In this document: piece after piece, positions 25,705 to 33,705 of the stretch
How the letters are laid out: each line of letters begins with the position of its first letter
How positions within the stretch are numbered: the first letter of the stretch is position 1
Assembly (NCBI RefSeq): GCF_001889265.1
Contig: NZ_CP018151.1
Location: 558,001-622,000, forward strand
Source: Microbacterium sp. 1.5R
Lineage (GTDB): Bacteria; Actinomycetota; Actinomycetes; Actinomycetales; Microbacteriaceae
Length of the DNA: 64,000 nucleotides
Reading direction: 5' to 3'
The notes under the pieces: generated by a model
Databases searched by the model: none
What the model was told of the DNA's origin: nothing
What the model saw: only the letters and a program-made list of their open reading frames with translations
Translations under genes and position numbers: made by a program

Positions 25705-27705
25705 ATGGATGTCAAGAAGCTCACGCGGAACCCGCTGATCTACGTCGCTCTGATCGGACTGCTGCTGTTCGGCGGCTTCCTGCTGATCTCGAACCTCGGC
25801 GCCCCCAAGCAGATCACGACCCAGGAGGGTCTCGAGCTGCTCGGCGGCAAGACGGTGACCGAGGTCGTCAACACCGACGGCGACCAGCGGGTCGACATGA
25901 CCCTGTCCAAGGCCTTCGAGGGCGCGGACAAGGTGCAGTTCTACTACGTCGACGCCCGGGCCGAAGAAGTGGTCACAGCGATCAACGACGCCGACCCGAA
26001 GGACGGCTTCAACGATGCCGTTCCGCGTGCGACCTGGTTCGACGGCATCCTCTCCCTTCTTCTTCCTCTCGTGCTGCTCGGCCTGCTGTTCTGGTGGCTC
26101 CTGTCGTCGATGCAGGGCGGCGGCGGCAAGGTCATGCAGTTCGGCAAGTCCAAGGCCAAGCTCGTCAACAAGGAAACCCCGACCGTCACCTTCGCCGACG
26201 TCGCCGGTGCGGATGAGGCGATCGAGGAGCTCCACGAGATCAAGGAGTTCCTGCAGGACCCGGCCAAGTTCCAGGCCATCGGCGCCCGCATCCCGAAGGG
26301 CGTGCTGCTGTACGGCCCTCCCGGAACCGGAAAGACGTTGCTCGCCCGCGCGGTCGCCGGCGAGGCGGGAGCCCCGTTCTACTCGATCTCGGGTTCCGAC
26401 TTCGTCGAGATGTTCGTCGGTGTCGGCGCATCCCGAGTGCGCGACCTGTTCAACGTGGCGAAGGAGAATTCTCCCGCCATCATCTTCATCGATGAGATCG
26501 ACGCCGTCGGTCGTCACCGCGGTGCCGGCATGGGCGGCGGAAACGACGAGCGCGAGCAGACGCTCAACCAGATGCTCGTCGAGATGGACGGCTTCGACCC
26601 GAACGCGAACGTCATCGTGATCGCCGCGACGAACCGTCCCGACATCCTCGACCCCGCACTACTGCGTCCGGGCCGCTTCGACCGCCAGATCGGCGTCGAC
26701 GCCCCTGACCTCCGCGGCCGCCAGAAGATCCTCGAGGTGCACAGCAAGGGCAAGCCGCTGTCGAAGAGCGTCGACCTCGAGGTCGTCGCCCGCAAGACTC
26801 CCGGATTCACGGGTGCCGATCTCGCGAATGTCCTCAATGAGGCCGCGCTGCTGACCGCCCGCTCGAATGCGCAGCTGGTCGACAACCGTGCGCTCGACGA
26901 GGCCATCGACCGTGTGATCGCCGGCCCTCAGCGTCGCACCCGCGTGATGAAGGACAAGGAGAAGCTCATCACCGCGTATCACGAGGGCGGTCACGCTCTC
27001 GCAGCTGCGGCGATGAACTACACCGACCCTGTGACGAAGATCACGATCCTGCCTCGCGGCAAGGCCCTCGGCTACACGATGGTGCTGCCGCTCGACGACA
27101 AGTACTCCGTCACGCGCAACGAGCTGCAGGATCAGCTCACGTACGCGATGGGTGGCCGCGTCGCCGAGGAGATCATCTTCCACGACCCGACCACCGGTGC
27201 CTCGAACGACATCGAGAAGGCGACCTCGATCGCCCGCAAGATGGTCATCGAGTACGGCATGACCACCCAGGTGGGTCCGGTCAAGCTCGGTTCCGAGGGT
27301 GGCGACATGTTCGTCGCGCGCGACATGGGCCGTGGCCGCGAGTACTCCGAGAAGGTCGCGGAGCGGGTGGATGCCGAGGTGCGCGCACTCATCGAGCAGG
27401 CGCACAACGAGGCGTACGAGGTCATCAGCGCCAACCGCGACATCCTCGACAGGCTCGCTCTGGCCCTCCTCGAGGAGGAGACACTGGACCACAATCAGAT
27501 CGCCGAGATCTTCACCGAGGTGAAGAAGCTCCCCGAACGTCCGCTGTGGCTCTCGAGCGAAGACCGCCCCGTCTCGGAGCGTCCCCCGATCGAGGTCCCG
27601 AAGAAGGACGTCTCGCTGGCTGCTTCGATCCAGGCGCCGGCGTCGGCTCCGCGCACACAGCCAGGATCGGCGGGAGCCGGTCAGGCTCGACCAGCGACGG
27701 CCTGA
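25705..27705 (+). CDS. ftsH: ATP-dependent zinc metalloprotease FtsH
   Basis: 666 residues. Two membrane helices (about 10-28 and 112-132) flank an external domain. The AAA module has Walker A GPPGTGKT at 204-211, Walker [15 protein letters not shown] and the second region of homology [20 protein letters not shown]. The M41 protease zinc site HEGGH is at 426-430. FtsH degrades misassembled membrane proteins and regulators. The C-terminal tail is Pro/Ala-rich and disordered. ATG 25705 follows TACGCT by nine bases. folE begins three bases after its stop, so ftsH heads a long operon with the folate genes. Confidence 0.97.
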   Translation: MDVKKLTRNPLIYVALIGLLLFGGFLLISNLGAPKQITTQEGLELLGGKTVTEVVNTDGDQRVDMTLSKAFEGADKVQFYYVDARAEEVVTAINDADPKDGFNDAVPRATWFDGILSLLLPLVLLGLLFWWLLSSMQGGGGKVMQFGKSKAKLVNKETPTVTFADVAGADEAIEELHEIKEFLQDPAKFQAIGARIPKGVLLYGPPGTGKTLLARAVAGEAGAPFYSISGSDFVEMFVGVGASRVRDLFNVAKENSPAIIFIDEIDAVGRHRGAGMGGGNDEREQTLNQMLVEMDGFDPNANVIVIAATNRPDILDPALLRPGRFDRQIGVDAPDLRGRQKILEVHSKGKPLSKSVDLEVVARKTPGFTGADLANVLNEAALLTARSNAQLVDNRALDEAIDRVIAGPQRRTRVMKDKEKLITAYHEGGHALAAAAMNYTDPVTKITILPRGKALGYTMVLPLDDKYSVTRNELQDQLTYAMGGRVAEEIIFHDPTTGASNDIEKATSIARKMVIEYGMTTQVGPVKLGSEGGDMFVARDMGRGREYSEKVAERVDAEVRALIEQAHNEAYEVISANRDILDRLALALLEEETLDHNQIAEIFTEVKKLPERPLWLSSEDRPVSERPPIEVPKKDVSLAASIQAPASAPRTQPGSAGAGQARPATA

Positions 27706-27708
27706 CCC

Positions 27709-28308
27709 GTGTCTGTCGACCGCGCGCGTGTCGAGCGACTCACCAGGGAACTGCTCGAGGCGATCGGCGAAGACCCTGACCGTCCCGGGCTGAAGCAGAC
27801 GCCGACGCGGATGGGCGATCTGTATGCGGAGTTCTTCGCCGGGGTCGGCGAAGACCCCGCAGCGCCTCTCGCGCACACGATCAGCGTCGCCCGGGGTCCC
27901 GCACCCGACACGCTCCCCTCGGGTGCCGTGCTGCTGCGGGACATCCGATTCCGGTCGGTGTGCGAGCACCACCTGCTGCCGTTCGCGGGGCGCGCGCACA
28001 TCGCCTACCTCCCGGGCGAGCAGGTGGTCGGGCTGGGCGCGCTCGTGCGCGTCGTCGAGATCCTCGCCACCCGCCCCCAGGTGCAGGAACGACTCGGCGA
28101 GCAGATCGCCGACACCATCGCGGAGCACCTCGACACCCGCGGAGTGCTCGTCGTGCTGGATGCCAGCCACGGCTGTGTGACGATGCGCGGAGGACGGCAG
28201 CCGGAGGCGTCCACGCTGACCATCGCCGCCCGCGGCGAGTACACGGACCCGATCGCGAGGGCGGAGCTCATCGCGCTGATCGGCGCCCCGAGCGCGGGGC
28301 ACGCATGA
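27709..28308 (+). CDS. folE: GTP cyclohydrolase I
   Basis: 199 residues. It converts GTP to 7,8-dihydroneopterin triphosphate, the first step of folate synthesis. The zinc-binding Cys and His lie in SVCEHHLLPF (about residue 83), with the second Cys in SHGCVTMRG. RPGLKQTPTRMGDLYAEFF and the dimer segment VVEILATRPQVQERLGEQIA fit the family. GTG start three bases after ftsH; its stop overlaps folP by ATGA. Confidence 0.97.
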   Translation: MSVDRARVERLTRELLEAIGEDPDRPGLKQTPTRMGDLYAEFFAGVGEDPAAPLAHTISVARGPAPDTLPSGAVLLRDIRFRSVCEHHLLPFAGRAHIAYLPGEQVVGLGALVRVVEILATRPQVQERLGEQIADTIAEHLDTRGVLVVLDASHGCVTMRGGRQPEASTLTIAARGEYTDPIARAELIALIGAPSAGHA

Positions 28309-29105
28309 CGGGGATCTGGGGGATCGTCAACGTCACGCCCGACTCGTTCAGCGACGGCGGTCGGTATCTCGACGTGGATCGGGCCGTCGAACATGGCCTG
28401 CGGCTGCGGACCGAGGGAGCAACCGTGCTCGACGTCGGCGGCGAGTCGACGAGGCCGGGAGCCGAGCGCGTGGGGGCGGAGATCGAGCAGGAGCGCGTGC
28501 TCCCCGTGATCGAGCGACTCGTCGCTGAGGGCGCGCCTGTGAGCATCGACACCATCAACGCGTCGACTGCGGCGGCGGCCGTCCGAGCGGGCGCTCGGAT
28601 CGTCAACGACGTCTCCGGCGGGCTCGCCGACCCCGACATGCTGGCTGCCGTCGCCGAGTCCGGCGCGGACTATGCGATCGGCCACTGGCGTGGTTTCTCC
28701 GCTGACATGTACGAGCACGCCGAGTATCGTCGTGCCGCCCGCGAGGTCGCGGGAGAGCTGCGCGAGCGCATGGGCGAGGCCGCGGCTGCGGGAATCGCGC
28801 CGTCGCGCCTGATCGTCGACCCGGGGATCGGATTCTCGAAGAAGGGCGGCCAGAACTGGGGCGTCCTCCGCGGCCTCGACGAGATCGTCGCGCTGGGGCC
28901 ACGCGTGCTCGTGGGCACCTCCCGGAAGAGGTTCCTCGCGGAGACCATCGGCGCCGACCCTGCGGCGGTGTCCGAGGCACGTCGCGACCTCGCGACATCA
29001 GTCACGAGCGCCCTCGCCGCCCGCGCCGGCGTCTGGGCCGTCAGAGTCCACGATGTCGGTGCCACCCGCGATGCTCTGGCCATCGTGCATGCCTGGGAGG
29101 GATGA
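28305..29105 (+). CDS. folP: Dihydropteroate synthase
   Basis: 266 residues. It joins 6-hydroxymethyl-dihydropterin diphosphate to p-aminobenzoate. The signatures GIVNVTPDSFSDGG (residues 6-19), DVGGESTRPGA, SIDTINAS and VGTSRKRFLAE are intact. The protein begins directly at the first beta strand, slightly shorter at the N-terminus than many homologues. Coupled to folE by ATGA and three bases from folB. It is the sulfonamide target. Confidence 0.97.
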   Translation: MTGIWGIVNVTPDSFSDGGRYLDVDRAVEHGLRLRTEGATVLDVGGESTRPGAERVGAEIEQERVLPVIERLVAEGAPVSIDTINASTAAAAVRAGARIVNDVSGGLADPDMLAAVAESGADYAIGHWRGFSADMYEHAEYRRAAREVAGELRERMGEAAAAGIAPSRLIVDPGIGFSKKGGQNWGVLRGLDEIVALGPRVLVGTSRKRFLAETIGADPAAVSEARRDLATSVTSALAARAGVWAVRVHDVGATRDALAIVHAWEG

Positions 29106-29108
29106 ACC

Positions 29109-29501
29109 ATGGATGTCCTCGACGAGATCGTCCTCACCGGACTGACCGTGTTCGGTCGGCACGGCGTGTACGACCACGAGCGGGAGAACGGTCAGGAGTT
29201 CACGATCGATCTGCGCCTTCGGATGCCGCTGGACGATGCGGCGTCATCGGACGACGTGGCCGACACGGTGCACTACGGAGAGCTCGCCGAGAGAGTCGCA
29301 GAGGTCGTCGCGGGCGAGCCGGTGAACCTCATCGAGACGCTCGCCGATCGCATCGCGGCTGTCGCGCTCGCCGACGCCCGGGTGCACTCCGTCACCGTCA
29401 CGGTGCACAAGCCGCATGCTCCGATCGCCCTGACCTTCTCGGACGTCGCCGTCACCGTGCACCGGGCGCGACAGCAGTTCGCCGAGGAGGAGTCGCGATG
29501 A
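29109..29501 (+). CDS. folB: Dihydroneopterin aldolase
   Basis: 130 residues. It cleaves dihydroneopterin to 6-hydroxymethyl-dihydropterin and glycolaldehyde. LTGLTVFGRHGVYDHERENG (about residues 9-28), VHYGELAERVAE, NLIETLADRIA and the active-site HKPHAPI are typical. GGGAGGG precedes the ATG. Its stop overlaps folK by ATGA. Confidence 0.96.
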   Translation: MDVLDEIVLTGLTVFGRHGVYDHERENGQEFTIDLRLRMPLDDAASSDDVADTVHYGELAERVAEVVAGEPVNLIETLADRIAAVALADARVHSVTVTVHKPHAPIALTFSDVAVTVHRARQQFAEEESR

Positions 29502-30037
29502 GTCGCAATCTGGCGAACCCGCCGAGTCTCCCCGGCCCGCGACCCGGGCGCGAGGATGCCGTCGCGGTCGTCGCCTTCGGCGCGAATCTCGGTGATCGCG
29601 AACGCACGATCCGCGCCGCCGCCGAGCGCATCTCGCGACTGCCGCTGGTCAGAGACGTGCGGTTGTCCTCGTTGATCGAGACCGTCGCGCTGCGGCTCGA
29701 CGGGCCGGATCCCGACGCCCCGGGGTATGTGAACGCGGTCGCCCTGGTCACCACCCGCCTCGCTCCGTCGATCCTGCTCGGCATGCTGCACGCGATCGAA
29801 GACGAGTACGGCCGCGAGCGCCTGGAGAGATGGGGCGATCGGACACTCGACCTCGACCTGATCGCCTACGGTGACGAGTCGGCGGAGGGTGACGGACTGC
29901 AGCTGCCGCATCCCCGTGCGTTCGAGAGGTTGTTCGTCCTCGAGCCGTGGCTCGAACTCGATCGCGACGCAGTGCTTCCCGGTGCGGGTCGGGTCGCCGA
30001 CCTCGTCGCGGATCTGCGACGCCGGGAGCAGCGATGA
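29498..30037 (+). CDS. folK: 2-amino-4-hydroxy-6-hydroxymethyldihydropteridine diphosphokinase
   Basis: 179 residues. It transfers pyrophosphate from ATP to 6-hydroxymethyl-dihydropterin. AFGANLGDRERTIRAA near residue 28, RWGDRTLDLDLIAYGD and LPHPRAFERLFVLEPW are diagnostic. A 25-residue Pro-rich N-terminal extension precedes the domain. Translationally coupled on both sides (folB and the DUF3180 gene) through ATGA overlaps. Confidence 0.95.
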   Translation: MSRNLANPPSLPGPRPGREDAVAVVAFGANLGDRERTIRAAAERISRLPLVRDVRLSSLIETVALRLDGPDPDAPGYVNAVALVTTRLAPSILLGMLHAIEDEYGRERLERWGDRTLDLDLIAYGDESAEGDGLQLPHPRAFERLFVLEPWLELDRDAVLPGAGRVADLVADLRRREQR

Positions 30038-30531
30038 AGCGCACCTCGATCGGACTCCTCGTGCTCCTCGCCGTGCTCGCCGCCTGCGGGGGCTTCGTCC
30101 TCGACCACATGCTGACGGCGATGGGCCGCACGACCTTCACGCCGTCGTTGCTGCTGCCCGTGCTGCTCCTGCTCATCGGCGCAGCCTCGCTGGGCGTCGC
30201 CTGGCCGGTGCGCGCGAGCGTTCGCAACGGCGTCCGCATCGATCCGTTCCGTGCGACGCGCGCGGTGACGCTGGCCCGCGCGTCCAGTCTCGTCGGGGCG
30301 ATCATGGCGGGGTTCGGAGCGGGCCTCTTGTCGTTCCTCCTCTCCCGGCCGATCGATCCCCCGGTAGGGTCGACTGTGGCGATGCTGGCACTGATCGGAA
30401 GCGCGGTCGTGCTGGCCGTCGCCGCGCTCATCGCCGAACAGTTCTGCATACTTCCGAAGGATCCTGATGACTCAGAACCCAGAGATCGAGCCGGGGATCC
30501 CGGCCCCGCTGAACTCGGCGGAGGTCACTGA
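30034..30531 (+). CDS. DUF3180 membrane protein
   Basis: 165 residues with four predicted membrane helices, matching DUF3180, an actinobacterial family usually found next to folK as here. Function unknown. ATG 30034 overlaps the folK stop. The last 21 residues (hydrophilic, Pro/Gly-rich) are encoded by DNA that also encodes the start of the next gene in another frame. Confidence 0.85.
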   Translation: MKRTSIGLLVLLAVLAACGGFVLDHMLTAMGRTTFTPSLLLPVLLLLIGAASLGVAWPVRASVRNGVRIDPFRATRAVTLARASSLVGAIMAGFGAGLLSFLLSRPIDPPVGSTVAMLALIGSAVVLAVAALIAEQFCILPKDPDDSEPRDRAGDPGPAELGGGH

Positions 30532-31063
30532 CCGCGCGGCCCTCGACCAGGGCACGTACCCGCAGCTGCGCACCGCGCGCAGCGAGGCGAGACTCGAGCT
30601 CGACGGGACCTGGCATCAGATCTCACCTCGCTACGTGGTCTCGCAGAACGTGCAGAACCTGATCTTCATCGCCGTCGTCCTCGCGGTCGCGGCGGTTCTC
30701 GCGCTCGTGCTGCATCAGACCTGGGCGTGGATCCCGGCGGGTGTCGTCGTGCTCATCACGCTGATCACCATGGTCATCCTGCCGAGGCAGGCGAGGGCCA
30801 TCGGATACATGCTCCGCGAAGACGACATCGTCTTCCGCAAGGGCATCCTCTGGCAGCGCATGATCGCCGTGCCCTACGGACGTATGCAGCTCGTCGACAT
30901 CACCCAGGGGCCGCTGGATCGCGCGTTCGGCATCTCCCAGCTGAAGATGGTCACCGCCGCCGCGACGACCGGAGTGCAGATCCCCGGTCTCACCCAGACG
31001 GCGGCGGAAGCGCTGCGGGACACCCTGATCGAGGTCGCCGAGACTCGCCGGACGGGCCTGTGA
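30467..31063 (+). CDS. Bacterial PH domain membrane protein (YdbS-like)
   Basis: 198 residues. A hydrophilic N-terminus of about 60 residues leads to two membrane helices and a bacterial PH domain (YMLREDDIVFRKGILWQRMI, then YGRMQLVDITQGPLDRAFGI). This is the DUF304/bPH2 fold of YdbS. GAAGGA at good spacing precedes ATG 30467 even though this start lies 65 bases inside the DUF3180 gene. It overlaps the YdbT-like gene by GTGA. In Bacillus the YdbS/YdbT pair affects resistance to secreted peptides; whether that holds here is unknown. Confidence 0.85.
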   Translation: MTQNPEIEPGIPAPLNSAEVTDRAALDQGTYPQLRTARSEARLELDGTWHQISPRYVVSQNVQNLIFIAVVLAVAAVLALVLHQTWAWIPAGVVVLITLITMVILPRQARAIGYMLREDDIVFRKGILWQRMIAVPYGRMQLVDITQGPLDRAFGISQLKMVTAAATTGVQIPGLTQTAAEALRDTLIEVAETRRTGL

Positions 31064-33006
31064 GCGAGCACCAGCCGCCGGCACCGACGGGAGAGCGGCC
31101 CAGCGCGGCCACCGGGCGCGAGACCCTCGCCGACGGCGAGTGGCATCGGATGCATCCGCTCACCCCGCTCTTCAAGGGCGGGCTGGCCCTCATCATCATC
31201 GCGGGCATCGCGATCGCCAACCTTCGCGACCGTCTGATCGCCTGGTTCGTCGACCTCTTCACCCCCGAAGAGGCGCAGTACGACTACAGCGGCGGGGATC
31301 CCGTCGACTGGGTGCTGCAGAACAACCTCATCGTCATCGTGCTGCTCAGCGTGCTCGGACTGGTCGTCGTCCTCGTCCTCATCTTCTGGTTCGTCTGGCG
31401 CTTCCAGCAGTTCCGGATCACGGGGGACCACGTCGAGGTCCGCAAGGGCATCGTCTTCCGCTCGCACCGTCGCGCTCCGCTCGACCGGGTGCAGGGCGTC
31501 AACCTCACCCGTCCGTTCCCCGCGCGCATCATCGGACTCGCGAAGCTCGAGGTCGTCGGTGCCGGCACCGATTCCAACGTCGAGCTCGAGTACCTCGCGA
31601 CTCCGCGCGCAGAGGCGGTGCGCACCGACATCCTGCGCCTCGCCTCGGGTGCGCGCGCGGCCAGACTCACAGCTGCGGACGCCGCGGCCGGCGTGCGCTC
31701 CTCTGACGCCGCAGGCTCGGGGACCGTCGCGCCCGGTTCGGCACGGGCACAGCTCGTCGGATCGATGAACGCCGGCGTCAACGATCTGATCAGCGGCGTC
31801 GACCTCGCCGACGTCGAGCCCGAGAGTGTGGTGAAGATCCCGACGGGGCGTCTCGTCGGCTCCCAGCTCATCTCGAGCGTCCTCTGGCTCATCTTCTTCG
31901 GGATCATCTTCGGGGTCGCGGTCGGCGGCGTCGCGATCGGCTCGCTGATCGACGGAGACCCCATCGGCGGGTTCCTCGGTCTCGGGATCACGCTGGGCAT
32001 CGCGATCCCCATGATCATCGCGATCGTCGGAATCACCTGGGCGCAGATCTCGAAGTCGCTGCGCTACTCGATCGCCCCGACGCCCGACGGCGTGCGGATC
32101 ACCTACGGTCTGCTGACGACCGTGACCGAGACGCTGCCGCCTGGACGCATCTTCGCCGTGGAGGTCACGCAGTCGCTGCTGTGGCGGCCGTTCGGCTGGT
32201 GGACCATCAGGATCAACCGCATGAGCGGCAAGAGCGCCGCTCAGCAGTCGTCGGGTTCGGCCCAGCAGTTCAGCGTCGTGCTGCCGGTCGGCAAGCGCGC
32301 CGATGTCGAACGCGTGCTCGCGCTGATCCTTCCCGATGCTCCGGTCGCCGACATCCCGCTCGTGTGGGAGCACGGCATTCTCGGGCCGGTCGAGGGCGAC
32401 CCGTACCGGACGATGCCTCGGCGCGCATGGTGGCGCAGGCCCGTGTCGTGGAAGCGTCACGGCTTCGCGTTGACCGAGTTCGGACTCCTGCTCCGGCGTG
32501 GCATCGTCTGGCGCAAGCTGGCGATCTTCCCGCTCGCCCGGCTGCAGGGAGTGTCGCTCTCGCAGGGGCCGATCGACCGTGCGCAGCGTGTGTCCGGTGC
32601 GCAGGTGCACTCCGTGCAGGGGCTCATCACGGGCTATCTGTCGGGTCTCGAACGCGATGACGCGCTGTACCTGCTCGACAGGGTGAGCTCGGCAGCGGTC
32701 GCCGCCGCCGCGCGCGATCACACCCACCGGTGGGGCGAATACGTGACGGATGCCGAGGGAGCGCAGGTTCCCGGATATCCGGTCCCCGGGGCGGATGCCG
32801 CTGCAGGCGTCTCCGGGGCCCCGCTGCCTCCTCCGGCTCCGCCTGTCGTCCCTCCGGCTCCGCCTGTCGCGCCGCCCGCTCCGCCTGTCGTGCCTCCGGC
32901 TCCGCCTGTCGCGCCGCCCGCTCCGCCTGTCGTGCCTCCGGCTCCGCCTGTCGCTCCGCCCGTACCTCCGGCCCCGCCCGCAGCGCCGGCTCCGAACGGT
33001 GAGTGA
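31060..33006 (+). CDS. Multi-PH-domain membrane protein (YdbT-like) with Pro-rich tail
   Basis: 648 residues. Three bacterial PH (bPH2) modules can be seen: FQQFRITGDHVEVRKGIVFR near 120, a second around LRYSIAPTPDGVRITYGLLT near 350, and a third at FALTEFGLLLRRGIVWRKLA near 475. Pairs of membrane helices lie in between. The C-terminal 80 residues are proline-rich with six copies of PPAPPV(V/A). GTG 31060 overlaps the YdbS-like stop, so the two are made together and probably form one complex. Confidence 0.85.
   Translation: MSEHQPPAPTGERPSAATGRETLADGEWHRMHPLTPLFKGGLALIIIAGIAIANLRDRLIAWFVDLFTPEEAQYDYSGGDPVDWVLQNNLIVIVLLSVLGLVVVLVLIFWFVWRFQQFRITGDHVEVRKGIVFRSHRRAPLDRVQGVNLTRPFPARIIGLAKLEVVGAGTDSNVELEYLATPRAEAVRTDILRLASGARAARLTAADAAAGVRSSDAAGSGTVAPGSARAQLVGSMNAGVNDLISGVDLADVEPESVVKIPTGRLVGSQLISSVLWLIFFGIIFGVAVGGVAIGSLIDGDPIGGFLGLGITLGIAIPMIIAIVGITWAQISKSLRYSIAPTPDGVRITYGLLTTVTETLPPGRIFAVEVTQSLLWRPFGWWTIRINRMSGKSAAQQSSGSAQQFSVVLPVGKRADVERVLALILPDAPVADIPLVWEHGILGPVEGDPYRTMPRRAWWRRPVSWKRHGFALTEFGLLLRRGIVWRKLAIFPLARLQGVSLSQGPIDRAQRVSGAQVHSVQGLITGYLSGLERDDALYLLDRVSSAAVAAAARDHTHRWGEYVTDAEGAQVPGYPVPGADAAAGVSGAPLPPPAPPVVPPAPPVAPPAPPVVPPAPPVAPPAPPVVPPAPPVAPPVPPAPPAAPAPNGE
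32830..32955. repeat. Six tandem 21-base repeats (PPAPPVV/PPAPPVA)
   Basis: Six in-frame 21-base units of the type CCT CCG GCT CCG CCT GTC G(T/C)N, alternating between two sequence versions to give a 42-base higher-order period. They encode the Pro-rich tail of the YdbT-like protein. Unit number is likely to vary between strains by slippage. Confidence 0.85.
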
Positions 33007-33703
33007 TCCGACGCGCCGCGATGGGCGCCTCGGAGTCGGCATCATCGGCGCGGGACGAGTGGGGCCGGTCATCGGCGCGGCTCTCGCCGGAGCAGGACAC
33101 GCGATCATCGGCATCACGAGCGGCTCTGACGACGACCGTGCGTCAGCGGTGCTGCCGGACGTCCCGATCCTCGATGCGCTGGAGGTCGTGCGTCGCAGCG
33201 AGCTGGTCGTGGTGGCCGTTCCTCACGATCAGCTGGCGGGCCTGATCGCGGGCATCGCCGAGGTCGGAGGCTGGCAGCTCGGCCAGCTCGTGCTGCACAC
33301 GGACCCCGGTCACGGCATCGAGGTGCTGCGACCGGCGGCCTCGAGCGGTGCGATCCCGCTCGCCGTGCATCCGGCGATCACCTTCACGGGCACATCGATC
33401 GATCTGCGTCAGCTGCAGGCGAGCTATGCGGCGGTCACCGCTCCGGCGGCGGTGCTTCCCATCGCGCAGGCTCTGGCAGTCGAGATGGGATGCGAGCCGG
33501 TCGTGATCTCGGAGGCCGATCGGGAGGCCTACGCCGACGCGATCCAGACCGTCACCGAGTTCTCACGCTCGATCATCGCGCAGTCCACCTCGCGCCTCGG
33601 TGAACTCGGCGTCGAGAACCCGGGGGGATACCTCTCCGCCCTGGTGCAGTCGACGGTCGAACGGGCGCTCCGCGATGCGTCAGGGCCGCCCCCTCTGCTC
33701 TGA
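32999..33703 (+). CDS. Rossmann-like / DUF2520 domain protein
   Basis: 234 residues. The N-terminal Rossmann motif is VGIIGAGRVGPVIGAALAGA and the C-terminal part matches DUF2520 (VHPAITFTGTSIDLRQL, ISEADREAYADA, LVQSTVERALRDA). The fold resembles 3-hydroxyisobutyrate and pyrroline-5-carboxylate reductases, but no substrate is known. In many actinobacteria it precedes panC; here no panC follows. GTG 32999 overlaps the previous gene by eight bases. Confidence 0.85.
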   Translation: MSDPTRRDGRLGVGIIGAGRVGPVIGAALAGAGHAIIGITSGSDDDRASAVLPDVPILDALEVVRRSELVVVAVPHDQLAGLIAGIAEVGGWQLGQLVLHTDPGHGIEVLRPAASSGAIPLAVHPAITFTGTSIDLRQLQASYAAVTAPAAVLPIAQALAVEMGCEPVVISEADREAYADAIQTVTEFSRSIIAQSTSRLGELGVENPGGYLSALVQSTVERALRDASGPPPLL

Positions 33704-33705
33704 CG

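Noticed and set aside
32830..32955. Regular repeats that could suggest a CRISPR array
   Set aside because: The 21-base units are contiguous, without unique spacers, in frame inside a gene, and no cas gene is present.
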